Of a stretch of 64,000 nucleotides of DNA, positions 27,119 to 34,951 are shown one piece after another. The position numbers and the translations under genes were made by a program. The stretch covers positions 98,274 to 162,273 of the forward strand of contig JAJXWM010000001.1 in the NCBI GenBank assembly GCA_021781615.1, given 5' to 3'. The notes under the pieces were generated by a model. That model was given only the letters and a program-made list of their open reading frames with translations. It had not been told where the DNA came from and ran no database searches. How positions within the stretch are numbered: the stretch's first letter is position 1; every line of letters starts with the position of its first letter. Origin of the DNA: Pseudomonadota bacterium (GTDB taxonomy: Bacteria; Pseudomonadota; Gammaproteobacteria; UBA9339).

Positions 27119-30034
27119 TTAGTGAGGTCCCTGGGGGGCGGGAGCGGCGTCCTCGGCTTCTTCTTTTTTCTTTATTAACTCATCTTGCTTGTCTTTTATT
27201 GCTTTTTGCATGCCTTCAGATAGGCCGGCGTCCTTAGCTTTTTTTGCGACAGCTTCTGGCGTGGCATAACCTTTTTGTTCTTGGAAGCTAATAAAATCTT
27301 GAATTGCTTTATCCCGTTGGGCTGATAATTTTTTTGCCTCTGGTCTTTCTTTATCTTTTTTCGCCAGAGAATCGTATTGCTCGGAAAGTAATTTTATTTT
27401 TTCCAAGTGTAGATCATCTTTTGATTTGCCGAGTAGCCCAACCTTAGCTCGTAGTTGAGCGATTTCGTCTATTGAAAGCTGCGAATTAACAAAGAGGTCT
27501 TTCGCCAGTTCTTTTTGTAGAGCTTCGTATTTTTTACCAGAAGGAGTCTTTAATGCGTTAATCTTGTCTGCCAGTCCTTGTATTCGTGTCGCGTAAAAGT
27601 TTGTTCGCGCCTCTTTCTCTGATTGCAGTTGTTTTTCGATTAGACCTAGCTTTGCTTGGTCGGCGGGCATGAGCGGTTTTTTATCTTTAAGTTCTTTTTG
27701 TTGTGTTTCAAGCTCTGATATTTTTTTATCATAGGCTGCTAATAATTTTGTTACTTGGCTGGCAGTAAAGTGCGCAGCTACTTGGGGTAGAATAGTTTTT
27801 TTATTTTCTTCTGCTGCTTTTAATCGGGCTTTGATTGCTGCTGTTTCTTTGTCAAATTGTGAAAGTTTGTCTTTAGCTTCCTCATGCGCTTTTTTTGCTG
27901 CGTCAAGCTCTTTAGTAGCTTGTGCAAGATCTTTTTTAAGATCAATATTCTTAGTATCATCTTTAAGTTTTTTATCAAGCGCATCAATGGCTTCCTTTAC
28001 CTCTTTAAGTTTTTTTGTAATTGCTTCGTGTCCCTCTTTGGTTGTGCCAGGGTCTTTTTGTTGTGTTTCAAGGCCTAATTTTTGTTCTTCAAGGCTTGAT
28101 TTTTGTTCTTCAAGGTCGTTGATTTTTGCTTCAAGGCCTTTTTGTTTTTCCTCACACTCTTTTTCCTTTGTGGTAAGTTCTTTTTCCTGTTTTTCAAGAG
28201 ACTTTCTCTCTTCTACACGTTCGATGAGCTTGTGCTTAAGCTCTTCTATTTTTCTATCAGAGGTTGTACTAATATCACTCCAAAATCCCATGAGGACTTT
28301 GTCGTCTTCCCCAACAACCTGTTGTACTAGTTTTTCTAGGCGTTTTTCACCCTGCTTTGCCCAGGCTTGTTTCATGTCTGGTTGGGTACGAAGATTTTCA
28401 ACCCACTCAGTCCAGTAACCCGTATGTCCTGGTTGTTGCGGTGGCTTCGGCATTGTTTTTGATAAGATTGATGCTTTAATCTCGCGATTTGTGCCTTTAA
28501 CATCGGCTGTCTTTATGAGTGAAAAAAGTGGATTGAGCGGTGTAAGGATAGTTCTCAATACTTTTTTAGCTAGCGCCCCTTTATTGTATGTTGTTTCAAC
28601 ATGTTCGAACTTACATGTTTTACCCCTTTTTAGCGTCTCTGCTTCTGCCAGAGATCTATATTTAGGGGGGATGTTGTGCCAGGTGATTTCTGATTTATGG
28701 TCCAAAGAATCAAGGGTAGCCTTAATCATTAATTCTGCCTCTTCTTTCGTTGCTTTAGGCTTACCTCCAAAATTCATCGTTACGAGAAGACTGCCATCTT
28801 TGTTAAAATTTAAGCGCACTCTAGGGGAGTCGGGGTGCGGGACCATTTTTGCTTCTGCTTGTTGTAACTTTTCTAACGTTTTAGAGTCTCTTTCGTGGTT
28901 TATTAAGATGTCATGGAGGTCATCAGATCGCCCATTTTCTGCCACGGCTTTTGCAAGTTGTTCCCTCTTTTTTAAGTCTTCTACATAGGTGCTAAAGGCT
29001 TGTTCTTTTCCTAGTTCTTCTAAGTCAAGCTGACTTCTCATTTTTAGCGTAATACGCATTCTAACGTATTCCCGTAGGTCATTTTCTTTTTCAGGAGCAA
29101 TCCCTAATCTTTCTAATGTCTTCGGTATCGATTCTCCTGGCTGTGAGCCGAGCATTGCTTGTAAAGTGTCTTCAACTATTCTATCATTTTGTTTGTTGAT
29201 TTTTTCTAGAGCTGCCGGAGAAAGATCTTTTTCCCTCTCCTTAGAAGTGAAGTCAAAACCTGTCGCACTTGGAGGAAGCGGAGCTTCTAAAAGAGCGCGA
29301 GCTTCATTGTATTTTTTTACTCCGTCTGGCTTGAGATCTCCTTTGCCATCAGTGAGGATGCTGTCCAGAGCTTTGCTTACATTGGTGGCTATTGCAGCGC
29401 ATTGTTTGCGGAGGGATAGGGTTTTTTCTGCTTTGGCGATTTCTTCTTCTAAGACCGGAGGGGTTTTTCCTTCCTCTTTACTATCTTTTATTTTCGCGAT
29501 TTCCCCCTCTTTGTCCTTTTTTATTTTCTCTCTTTCTTCGTCTGTTAGTGGCTTTGCTTGCGCGCCAAGCAAACGGAAAGCATCATCAAATTTAGGGATA
29601 TACCCAGGAATTGAAGTGTTCTTTTCCAGTTCTTTTTCTTTTGGTTGCTCTGGTGCTTTATCAGCAGTTTTTGGCGCGGCGGTGTCTGGTGCTGCAGCTG
29701 GTTTATCTTCTTTTTTGGCTGATGTTGTTGATTCTGGAGGCTCTTTTTTTTGGGATGAAGCTCCTGGCTCACTTGAGGCTGGAATAGAAGTGCCTTTCTC
29801 AGGCGATTCTGCCTGTCCTGGCTCAGCGATGGGTTCTCCCTCCTTAGCTTGTTTGTCAACGGGAACTGCTCCTGCTTCTGGTTTTGGATCCATTGGCTCA
29901 GTTAAGGCTGGAACAGGAGTGTCTGTCTTAAGCGGTTCTGCCTGTCCTGGCTTAGCGACGGGTTTTCCCTCCTTATCTTGTTCCTTATCTTGTTTGTCAC
30001 CGGTAACTGCCCCTACTCCTGGTTGTGTATCCAT
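27119..30034 (-). CDS. Large coiled-coil protein with Pro-rich tandem repeats at the N-terminus, function unknown
   Basis: 971 residues, no signal peptide or membrane helix seen. Residues 1-90 hold two tandem copies of about 45 residues with GAV-x-DKQ, EG-PxA-PGQAE, and ALTEPMD/ASSEPGA landmarks. A Pro/Ala/Lys/Glu-rich linker reaches about 145, an unrecognised globular part runs to about 560 (with VRLNFNKDGSLLVTMNFGG), and long coiled coils fill most of 580-960. Such architecture is common in secreted effectors of intracellular bacteria but is not diagnostic. It probably shares an operon with the 172-aa gene 59 bases upstream. Shine-Dalgarno GGGAG before the ATG. Confidence 0.75.
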   Translation of the reverse strand: MDTQPGVGAVTGDKQDKEQDKEGKPVAKPGQAEPLKTDTPVPALTEPMDPKPEAGAVPVDKQAKEGEPIAEPGQAESPEKGTSIPASSEPGASSQKKEPPESTTSAKKEDKPAAAPDTAAPKTADKAPEQPKEKELEKNTSIPGYIPKFDDAFRLLGAQAKPLTDEEREKIKKDKEGEIAKIKDSKEEGKTPPVLEEEIAKAEKTLSLRKQCAAIATNVSKALDSILTDGKGDLKPDGVKKYNEARALLEAPLPPSATGFDFTSKEREKDLSPAALEKINKQNDRIVEDTLQAMLGSQPGESIPKTLERLGIAPEKENDLREYVRMRITLKMRSQLDLEELGKEQAFSTYVEDLKKREQLAKAVAENGRSDDLHDILINHERDSKTLEKLQQAEAKMVPHPDSPRVRLNFNKDGSLLVTMNFGGKPKATKEEAELMIKATLDSLDHKSEITWHNIPPKYRSLAEAETLKRGKTCKFEHVETTYNKGALAKKVLRTILTPLNPLFSLIKTADVKGTNREIKASILSKTMPKPPQQPGHTGYWTEWVENLRTQPDMKQAWAKQGEKRLEKLVQQVVGEDDKVLMGFWSDISTTSDRKIEELKHKLIERVEERKSLEKQEKELTTKEKECEEKQKGLEAKINDLEEQKSSLEEQKLGLETQQKDPGTTKEGHEAITKKLKEVKEAIDALDKKLKDDTKNIDLKKDLAQATKELDAAKKAHEEAKDKLSQFDKETAAIKARLKAAEENKKTILPQVAAHFTASQVTKLLAAYDKKISELETQQKELKDKKPLMPADQAKLGLIEKQLQSEKEARTNFYATRIQGLADKINALKTPSGKKYEALQKELAKDLFVNSQLSIDEIAQLRAKVGLLGKSKDDLHLEKIKLLSEQYDSLAKKDKERPEAKKLSAQRDKAIQDFISFQEQKGYATPEAVAKKAKDAGLSEGMQKAIKDKQDELIKKKEEAEDAAPAPQGPH

Positions 30035-30093
30035 AAAATCTCCCTCATAAAAAATTATATTTTTATTTTAGCGTTGGTATAAACAATAAACAA

Positions 30094-30612
30094 CTACGCT
30101 GCCCCAGCCATGGCTGGTTCCAATGTTTTTACTTGCATTGCCCAGCTTTCTTTAAGTAGCTTCATAATCCGTTCCCGTTTTTTTTCATCTTCTTCGGTTG
30201 GATCAAATCCTTTTAGTTCGAAGCCAAATCTTTTCGAATAGATCCAAAGAAAAAAGGTCATCTTTTTGGTCCCTGCTATTAATTCGGCAGCTTGCCAACC
30301 TTTGGTAGCAATCAGGTCAGCAATTACCATAACTACCATTGTTTGTTCAGCGGTACTACCTTCCTGTTTTTTTTCATTATGCGGAGCAGAAACGCTAACG
30401 GCATCTCCGTAGTCGTGAATTAACCACCCGTTAGCAGTGGTGATAAAATTTATTGTGGCTTCTTCAGCAAAAATCGCATCAGAATTAATGACCTGCAGGA
30501 ACGGATAACGCTTATTGCAGACAAATTCAACATCTGCAGAACTGACGGAATCTAAATTGCGTGGCAAATCTATTCCTAGGCTATGTTGAGCCCAGCGGTC
30601 GGTGCTAGCCAT
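30094..30612 (-). CDS. Hypothetical 172-aa protein, possibly LPD7-like
   Basis: Not recognised with certainty. The stretch IADLIATKGWQAAELIAGTK followed by FFLWIYSKRFGFELKGFDP has the pattern A-x-x-KGW-x-x-x-x-x-x-G ... W-x-x-x-x-x-GF-x-x-G-x-x-P seen in LPD7-type domains of large polyvalent and conjugation-linked proteins. The N-terminal part (NGWLIHDYGDAVSVS) is unrecognised. Same strand and 59 bases upstream of the 971-aa gene, suggesting joint expression. Confidence 0.65.
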   Translation of the reverse strand: MASTDRWAQHSLGIDLPRNLDSVSSADVEFVCNKRYPFLQVINSDAIFAEEATINFITTANGWLIHDYGDAVSVSAPHNEKKQEGSTAEQTMVVMVIADLIATKGWQAAELIAGTKKMTFFLWIYSKRFGFELKGFDPTEEDEKKRERIMKLLKESWAMQVKTLEPAMAGAA

Positions 30613-30741
30613 AACAACTCCATATGTTTTTTTTCGAATTATAGCAAATTACTGTTTGATTTACAAAAAACCTCCAGTTAACATAGGAGCAGGCTTAAGT
30701 ATCTTTCATAGGGCAGGGTTATTTTCATAGGGTTATTAAAT

Positions 30742-31032
30742 ATGCGTAATATCATTTTGATTTTTGTAGCTATAATTTTATTATCTGGTTGTCGGCCATA
30801 CAGTGTTGATGTGCAGCAGGGGAATATTCTTGATGGAAAAACTGTAGCACAATTGCACGTTGGTATGGATAAAAGCGATGTTAAGGCGCTTTTAGGTACT
30901 CCGATACTTGTGGATACGTTTGATTCCGACATTTGGCTTTATGCTTATACCAAACAAAAAAATGGCGGTAAAATCGAGAAGAAAAAACTTACTGTTAAAT
31001 TTAAAAACAATAAGTTAGCTTCGATAGAGTAG
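30742..31032 (+). CDS. bamE: Outer-membrane assembly lipoprotein BamE (SmpA/OmlA)
   Basis: 96 residues. Lipoprotein signal with lipobox LLSGC, then the SmpA/OmlA fold with [21 protein letters not shown] and WLYAYTKQ. It stabilises the BAM complex that inserts outer-membrane barrels. Upstream, TTTCATAGGG is tandemly duplicated (30702-30736). smpB follows after 38 bases, matching a conserved gammaproteobacterial neighbourhood. Confidence 0.93.
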   Translation: MRNIILIFVAIILLSGCRPYSVDVQQGNILDGKTVAQLHVGMDKSDVKALLGTPILVDTFDSDIWLYAYTKQKNGGKIEKKKLTVKFKNNKLASIE

Positions 31033-31070
31033 CGGTTCATTTTTATACTGAATACAAAATCAGGGTATGT

Positions 31071-31547
31071 ATGTCTAAACCGATTACCGACAACCGCAAA
31101 GCTAGACACAACTATCAAATAGAAGAGACTCTCGAGGCCGGTATAGTGCTTGCTGGTTGGGAGGTTAAAAGTCTGCGAGCTGGTAAAGCGCAAATTGCTG
31201 AAAGCCACGTTATTCTTAAGGGGGGTGAGGCATTTTTGCTTAATGCGCATATATCTCCTTTAACAACAGCTTCTACTCATATCGAAGCGGTCCCTGATCG
31301 TAGTCGCAAGCTACTCTTAAATAAAAGAGAATTGGACAAGCTTATTGGGGCGGCGGAGCGTAAGGGATATACCATTGTGCCTCTCAACTTACACTGGAAA
31401 AATAATAAGGTTAAAGTAGATATTGCGTTAGCTAAAGGCAAAAAACTCTACGATAAGCGCCAAACCGAAAAGGAGCGCGACTGGGATAAGCAGAAGAAAA
31501 AAATAATGAAGGGTAAAGTTAAGCCTAATATTAAGCGCTCGCAGTAG
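31071..31547 (+). CDS. smpB: SsrA-binding protein SmpB
   Basis: 158 residues. [20 protein letters not shown] (tmRNA-binding OB fold), [14 protein letters not shown], and the basic tail [17 protein letters not shown]. It delivers tmRNA to stalled ribosomes. The final codons and stop (PNIKRSQ-stop) coincide exactly with the end of a dispersed repeat A copy, so the C-terminus appears to have been replaced or extended by the repeat. Confidence 0.97.
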   Translation: MSKPITDNRKARHNYQIEETLEAGIVLAGWEVKSLRAGKAQIAESHVILKGGEAFLLNAHISPLTTASTHIEAVPDRSRKLLLNKRELDKLIGAAERKGYTIVPLNLHWKNNKVKVDIALAKGKKLYDKRQTEKERDWDKQKKKIMKGKVKPNIKRSQ

Positions 31548-31568
31548 GTTCCAGCTGCTTTTTTTAGG
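31526..31568 (-). repeat. Dispersed repeat A, copy 5, overlapping the end of smpB
   Basis: Reverse-strand type-1 copy (ATATTAAGCGCTCGCAG, GGTTCCAGCTGCT). Its first 22 bases are the last codons and stop of smpB. In other copies the stop position reads CAG; here it is TAG. Confidence 0.85.
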
Positions 31569-31584
31569 TTAAAGGGTAGTAAAT

Positions 31585-31602
31585 CGCAAGCAACCGCTTG
31601 CG
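31585..31602. terminator. Perfect hairpin between convergent smpB and rsmE
   Basis: CGCAAGC-aacc-GCTTGCG, 7-bp stem. It lies between two converging genes and could terminate either, although T tracts are weak. Similar GCAAGCAACC words occur near 10370 and 11405. Confidence 0.4.
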
Positions 31603-31616
31603 GCTCGCTGTATTAT

Positions 31617-32348
31617 TCAATAATCCCCCCACATGGATTGTAATATACTGATCGCGGCCAATGCAGCTGTTTCGGTACGGAGAATTCTTGGTCCAAGGGT
31701 AACCGGTAAAAAATTATTTTGCTTTGCAGAGGATATTTCTTCTTCGCTTAATCCGCCTTCTGGGCCAACCAATATAGTTATTTTTTTTGGTTTTTCTTTA
31801 AGGTCGCTAAGTTTGTTTTTAGCATTAGGAGCGAAAACCAGTCGTAATTCTTCAAGGACAGGGATGGAGGCCCACTTTAATAAGTTTTGTGCGGGCATAA
31901 TTTGAGGAACATAGCAGCGTCCAGATTGTTCGGTGGCGCTAATTGCAACTCCTTGCCAATGGTGTATTCTTTTTCCTAATCGTTCGGCATCAAGTTTAAC
32001 GTTGCAATAAGTGGTAAATAGCGGAGTTATGATATTTGCTCCCAGTTCAACCGCTTTTTGTATGGTAAAATCCATTTTTTCGCCTCGAGAAATTCCTTGT
32101 CCAAGATGAATAGATAAAGGAGATTCTTTATCGTCAGTAATAAATTCTTCAAGAATAACTACGGCTTGATGTTTATTGATGGCGATAAGTCGCGCTTTAA
32201 ATTCTCCCCCCGCATTGTTGAAAACTAGCAGTTGGTTTTGCGGTTGTAGTCTTAATACTTGTAAAAGGTGGTGAGAGGCAGTTGGATCGAGCTCAATTTT
32301 TTGGTTTATTTGTAATTTAGTTGGAACAAAAATACGAGGGATAGTCAT
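31617..32348 (-). CDS. rsmE: 16S rRNA (uracil-1498-N3)-methyltransferase
   Basis: 243 residues. N-terminal PUA-like domain and C-terminal SPOUT knot: ITILVGPEGGLSEEEI, LGPRILRTETAALAAI are the SAM-binding signature, and QKAVELGANIITPL precedes them. It methylates U1498 of 16S rRNA in the small subunit. Confidence 0.95.
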   Translation of the reverse strand: MTIPRIFVPTKLQINQKIELDPTASHHLLQVLRLQPQNQLLVFNNAGGEFKARLIAINKHQAVVILEEFITDDKESPLSIHLGQGISRGEKMDFTIQKAVELGANIITPLFTTYCNVKLDAERLGKRIHHWQGVAISATEQSGRCYVPQIMPAQNLLKWASIPVLEELRLVFAPNAKNKLSDLKEKPKKITILVGPEGGLSEEEISSAKQNNFLPVTLGPRILRTETAALAAISILQSMWGDY

Positions 32349-32387
32349 TAATGTGCCTACTTACAATCAGGTTTTCAGAATGGAGCT

Positions 32388-32471
32388 TATACTCGTCGTA
32401 GAATGATTTTAGGCGCGGAGGGTCTGAGTAGTGTGGCCGACAATGCATAAATTTATTTCACGAAGGGTATA
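32388..32471. repeat. MITE-B copy 2 (short)
   Basis: Inverted-repeat element bounded by TATAC...GTATA. The right arm GCATAAATTTATTTCACGAA and left arm CGTCGTAGAATGATTTTAGG match the arms of MITE-B copy 1. The interior is only about 30 bases and lacks repeat A. It lies between rsmE and the ompH terminator. Confidence 0.6.
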
Positions 32472-32502
32472 AAAAACAGGGGCAATATTGCCCCTGTTTT
32501 TT
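32471..32502 (-). terminator. Bidirectional terminator after ompH
   Basis: Perfect palindrome CAGGGGCAATATTGCCCCTG flanked by A6 and T6, immediately downstream of ompH on the minus strand. Confidence 0.9.
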
Positions 32503-32519
32503 AATATAACAGCAACAGC

Positions 32520-33020
32520 CTATTTTTTCATTTGTTTGACGATGTCGTCGGTAATTTCAAGCCCGTCTTTAACATAAGCTAAGCTTGCTTTAGCAACTAC
32601 CAAGTCAAACCCTTTTTCTTTAGCTACTTTAGCTACAGCGATTTCCATTTTCTTGGAGAAGTCTTTTAAGGCTTCTTCTTGTGCAGCATTGGCATCATTT
32701 TGGAATTTAGCTTGCATTTCTTGTAGCTTTTTTTGTTGATCCATGATCTTCTTTTGTTCAGCTTTTTGTGCATCTTCCTTCATGGTAGGACTATTTTTGC
32801 TGAAAGCTTCAATAGTTTTCTGGAAGTCTTTTTGAGCATCGCTTAATGCCTTTTCACGACTCTCAAACTTTTTCTTAAAATCAGATTTCGCAGTAGCTAT
32901 TTGTGGTGAATCAAGGAAAATTTTGTTGACATTAACTACCCCAATTTTTAGCTCAGCAAACACTGAAGAACCGAGCAGTAAACAAAATACTGCTGATACT
33001 GCAATTAACATTTTTTTCAT
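32520..33020 (-). CDS. skp: Periplasmic chaperone OmpH/Skp
   Basis: 166 residues. Signal peptide MKKMLIAVSAVFCLLLGSSVFA, then the tentacle coiled coils (SREKALSDAQKDFQKTIEAF, KKLQEMQAKFQND) and the C-terminal strand GLEITDDIVKQMKK. It carries unfolded outer-membrane proteins through the periplasm to BAM. Stands alone here rather than beside bamA/lpxD. Shine-Dalgarno GGAG upstream. Confidence 0.92.
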   Translation of the reverse strand: MKKMLIAVSAVFCLLLGSSVFAELKIGVVNVNKIFLDSPQIATAKSDFKKKFESREKALSDAQKDFQKTIEAFSKNSPTMKEDAQKAEQKKIMDQQKKLQEMQAKFQNDANAAQEEALKDFSKKMEIAVAKVAKEKGFDLVVAKASLAYVKDGLEITDDIVKQMKK

Positions 33021-33085
33021 TATCTAAGTCTCCGTAAAAAATTAAAAAAAGGTACATCTTTTTATTAATGGTTATTAACGCCCCT

Positions 33086-34198
33086 TTATATCATATTATC
33101 TTCGGTTTTGCTATTTGCTTTTACAATTAGTTTTCTCATGTTTTCTAGCTCTTTTAATAGCTGTTCCATGAAGAATAGAAACGAATGTTCGACGATTAAT
33201 TGGTAAGTTTCTTCCTTGGGTAACTCCTTCGCTGCTTTAGTAATTTTGGTTAACATTCCTTCTAAATCTATCATTTTTTTGGGTATTTCTAAGTTTTCAA
33301 AGCAGATGGCTAACTGGTTCAAATTAATGCTAATTATATCGTGTGCCCAACCTATTTTATCCAGCTGATTTTTAATCATCATCGGCGCGCTTGATTCATG
33401 GATGCTAAGGTACATAAGATTTATTAAGCGGCTGAGGCTTTGTTCACTGCTAAGTATGGCTGTAAAAATTGATTTTTTTGCAGCAAATTCTCTGCTGCCA
33501 GCTATTGCTTCGTAAACCAGCTTTGGTTGCGCGGCGATATCATCAGTTATTTTAGAGTTTAATTCGGACGCCAGGTCATTATTTTGGTTTTTTTGAGCTG
33601 AGCAATTTTCTGTTTGGATTGCAGAAATATAGAGATTGCTGAGATTACGGAGGGTAATTGCAACGTGGTAACGTAAGCGATTACGAGCATGAATTGGAAA
33701 GACGAAACGTGAAACCAGGAGGGCGATAATAATGCCAATAATGATATAACACCCACGTTGAATAGCCACATCAATGCCCACTTGTTGTCCAGTTAAGACC
33801 AAAATTACCGTGACACCGCCGAGGGTCCCCGCATAACTAATATCGCCATGTTCACTGGCAATATAGGTAAATAGTAAGCTTGCAAAAAATATAGTACAAA
33901 TAACCACCATCATCGTGCTACCGAAAAACCAGAGCGCTGTAATCGCGGTTATAACTCCACCTACGGTCCCTAAAAATCTCATGGTGGCCTTACGTACCGC
34001 ACCGCCAAAGTGGGTTTGGGCGCTCATAACCACCATAACGGTAATGGGAACCCATTGTCCTGAGGGCCAGTCAAAGTATTTTTCAATGGCTAAACCAATA
34101 AGGCAGGCGATCGCGGTTTTGATGCTGTGAATAACTCGATAGCGGCTTATGTTTGGTAAGTTTAGGGAAAAAAAGTTTTTCTTGCTTTTCATGGCCAT
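33086..34198 (-). CDS. FUSC-family inner-membrane protein (aromatic acid exporter-like)
   Basis: 370 residues. Six hydrophobic helices in the first half, with IKTAIACLIGLAIEKYF and the FUSC signature WPSGQWVPITVMVVM; the second half is a soluble helical domain. The family includes fusaric acid resistance and AaeB-type efflux proteins; substrate unknown. Located upstream of ompH on the same strand, and divergent from the PagL-like gene. Confidence 0.85.
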   Translation of the reverse strand: MAMKSKKNFFSLNLPNISRYRVIHSIKTAIACLIGLAIEKYFDWPSGQWVPITVMVVMSAQTHFGGAVRKATMRFLGTVGGVITAITALWFFGSTMMVVICTIFFASLLFTYIASEHGDISYAGTLGGVTVILVLTGQQVGIDVAIQRGCYIIIGIIIALLVSRFVFPIHARNRLRYHVAITLRNLSNLYISAIQTENCSAQKNQNNDLASELNSKITDDIAAQPKLVYEAIAGSREFAAKKSIFTAILSSEQSLSRLINLMYLSIHESSAPMMIKNQLDKIGWAHDIISINLNQLAICFENLEIPKKMIDLEGMLTKITKAAKELPKEETYQLIVEHSFLFFMEQLLKELENMRKLIVKANSKTEDNMI

Positions 34199-34304
34199 TT
34201 AATTACAGTGTTGCCAATTTCTTATTGTACGAGTGCTTTTGGTTTTTTAAGGAAGTTTAACGAAAAATTATAATATATCAATGATTTTAAGAAGTGGCGA
34301 AAAA

Positions 34305-34946
34305 ATGATTTATAAGATAATACTGAGTTTTTTATTAATAAGCTTGAGTTTTTTTAGCGTACCGGTTAAGGCAAACAGTTCCGCCGAGTCGGATTTAGGT
34401 CCGTGGTCAGTTTTATTGTACGCGGGTGGTACCGCAAAGCAGGTGTTTGGTGATGTAATGCTGGGTAAATACACCAGCGTTGGTGAAGTGATTTATGCTG
34501 CTGAGCTTGCATATACGCTTGATCAAAAGAATATAATTCGCCGATTTTTTCACCCGGTATTTGATGTGGTGCAAGTCGCAGGCAATCTTGCTTATCGGCA
34601 CGATTATGCGCACCATGACAATGTTAAAGAAGGGAATTTATATTTAATTTGGCGGTTTAGTAGATTTCCTTGGAGTCGTTACCTAAGAAACTCCGTTGCT
34701 ATTGGTGATGGTATATCTTACGATTCTCACCCGCCCTTTGCCGATGTTGAAGGGGGCAAGCCAATAAGTGAGTTTAGTCGCTTGCTGAATTATTTGCTTT
34801 TAGAGGTTACTTTTGCTTTGCCAGCCCACCCAGAATTTGAATTGGCACTGCGTGTTCATCATCGCTGTACCGCTTGGGGAACTTTTTCTGGCAATCCTAA
34901 TGCGGGATCGACCAATGTGGGGGTAGGGCTTCGGTATTATTTTTAA
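34305..34946 (+). CDS. Outer-membrane barrel, lipid A deacylase (PagL)-like
   Basis: About 213 residues from ATG 34305 (the frame also opens at ATG 34281). Signal peptide MIYKIILSFLLISLSFFSV. The C-terminal part ELALRVHHRCTAWGTF and GVGLRYYF resembles the His-containing strand and last strand of PagL-type lipid A 3-O-deacylases, where a His-Ser pair is catalytic. Here Cys stands where Ser is typical, so activity is uncertain. It converges on uvrA with 5 bases between stops. Confidence 0.65.
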   Translation: MIYKIILSFLLISLSFFSVPVKANSSAESDLGPWSVLLYAGGTAKQVFGDVMLGKYTSVGEVIYAAELAYTLDQKNIIRRFFHPVFDVVQVAGNLAYRHDYAHHDNVKEGNLYLIWRFSRFPWSRYLRNSVAIGDGISYDSHPPFADVEGGKPISEFSRLLNYLLLEVTFALPAHPEFELALRVHHRCTAWGTFSGNPNAGSTNVGVGLRYYF

Positions 34947-34951
34947 AAAAG

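Noticed and set aside
29166..30050. Long open frame antisense to the 971-aa gene
   Set aside because: Low-complexity Ser/Phe-rich translation with no start signal; it mirrors the Lys/Glu-rich coiled-coil codons of the real gene.
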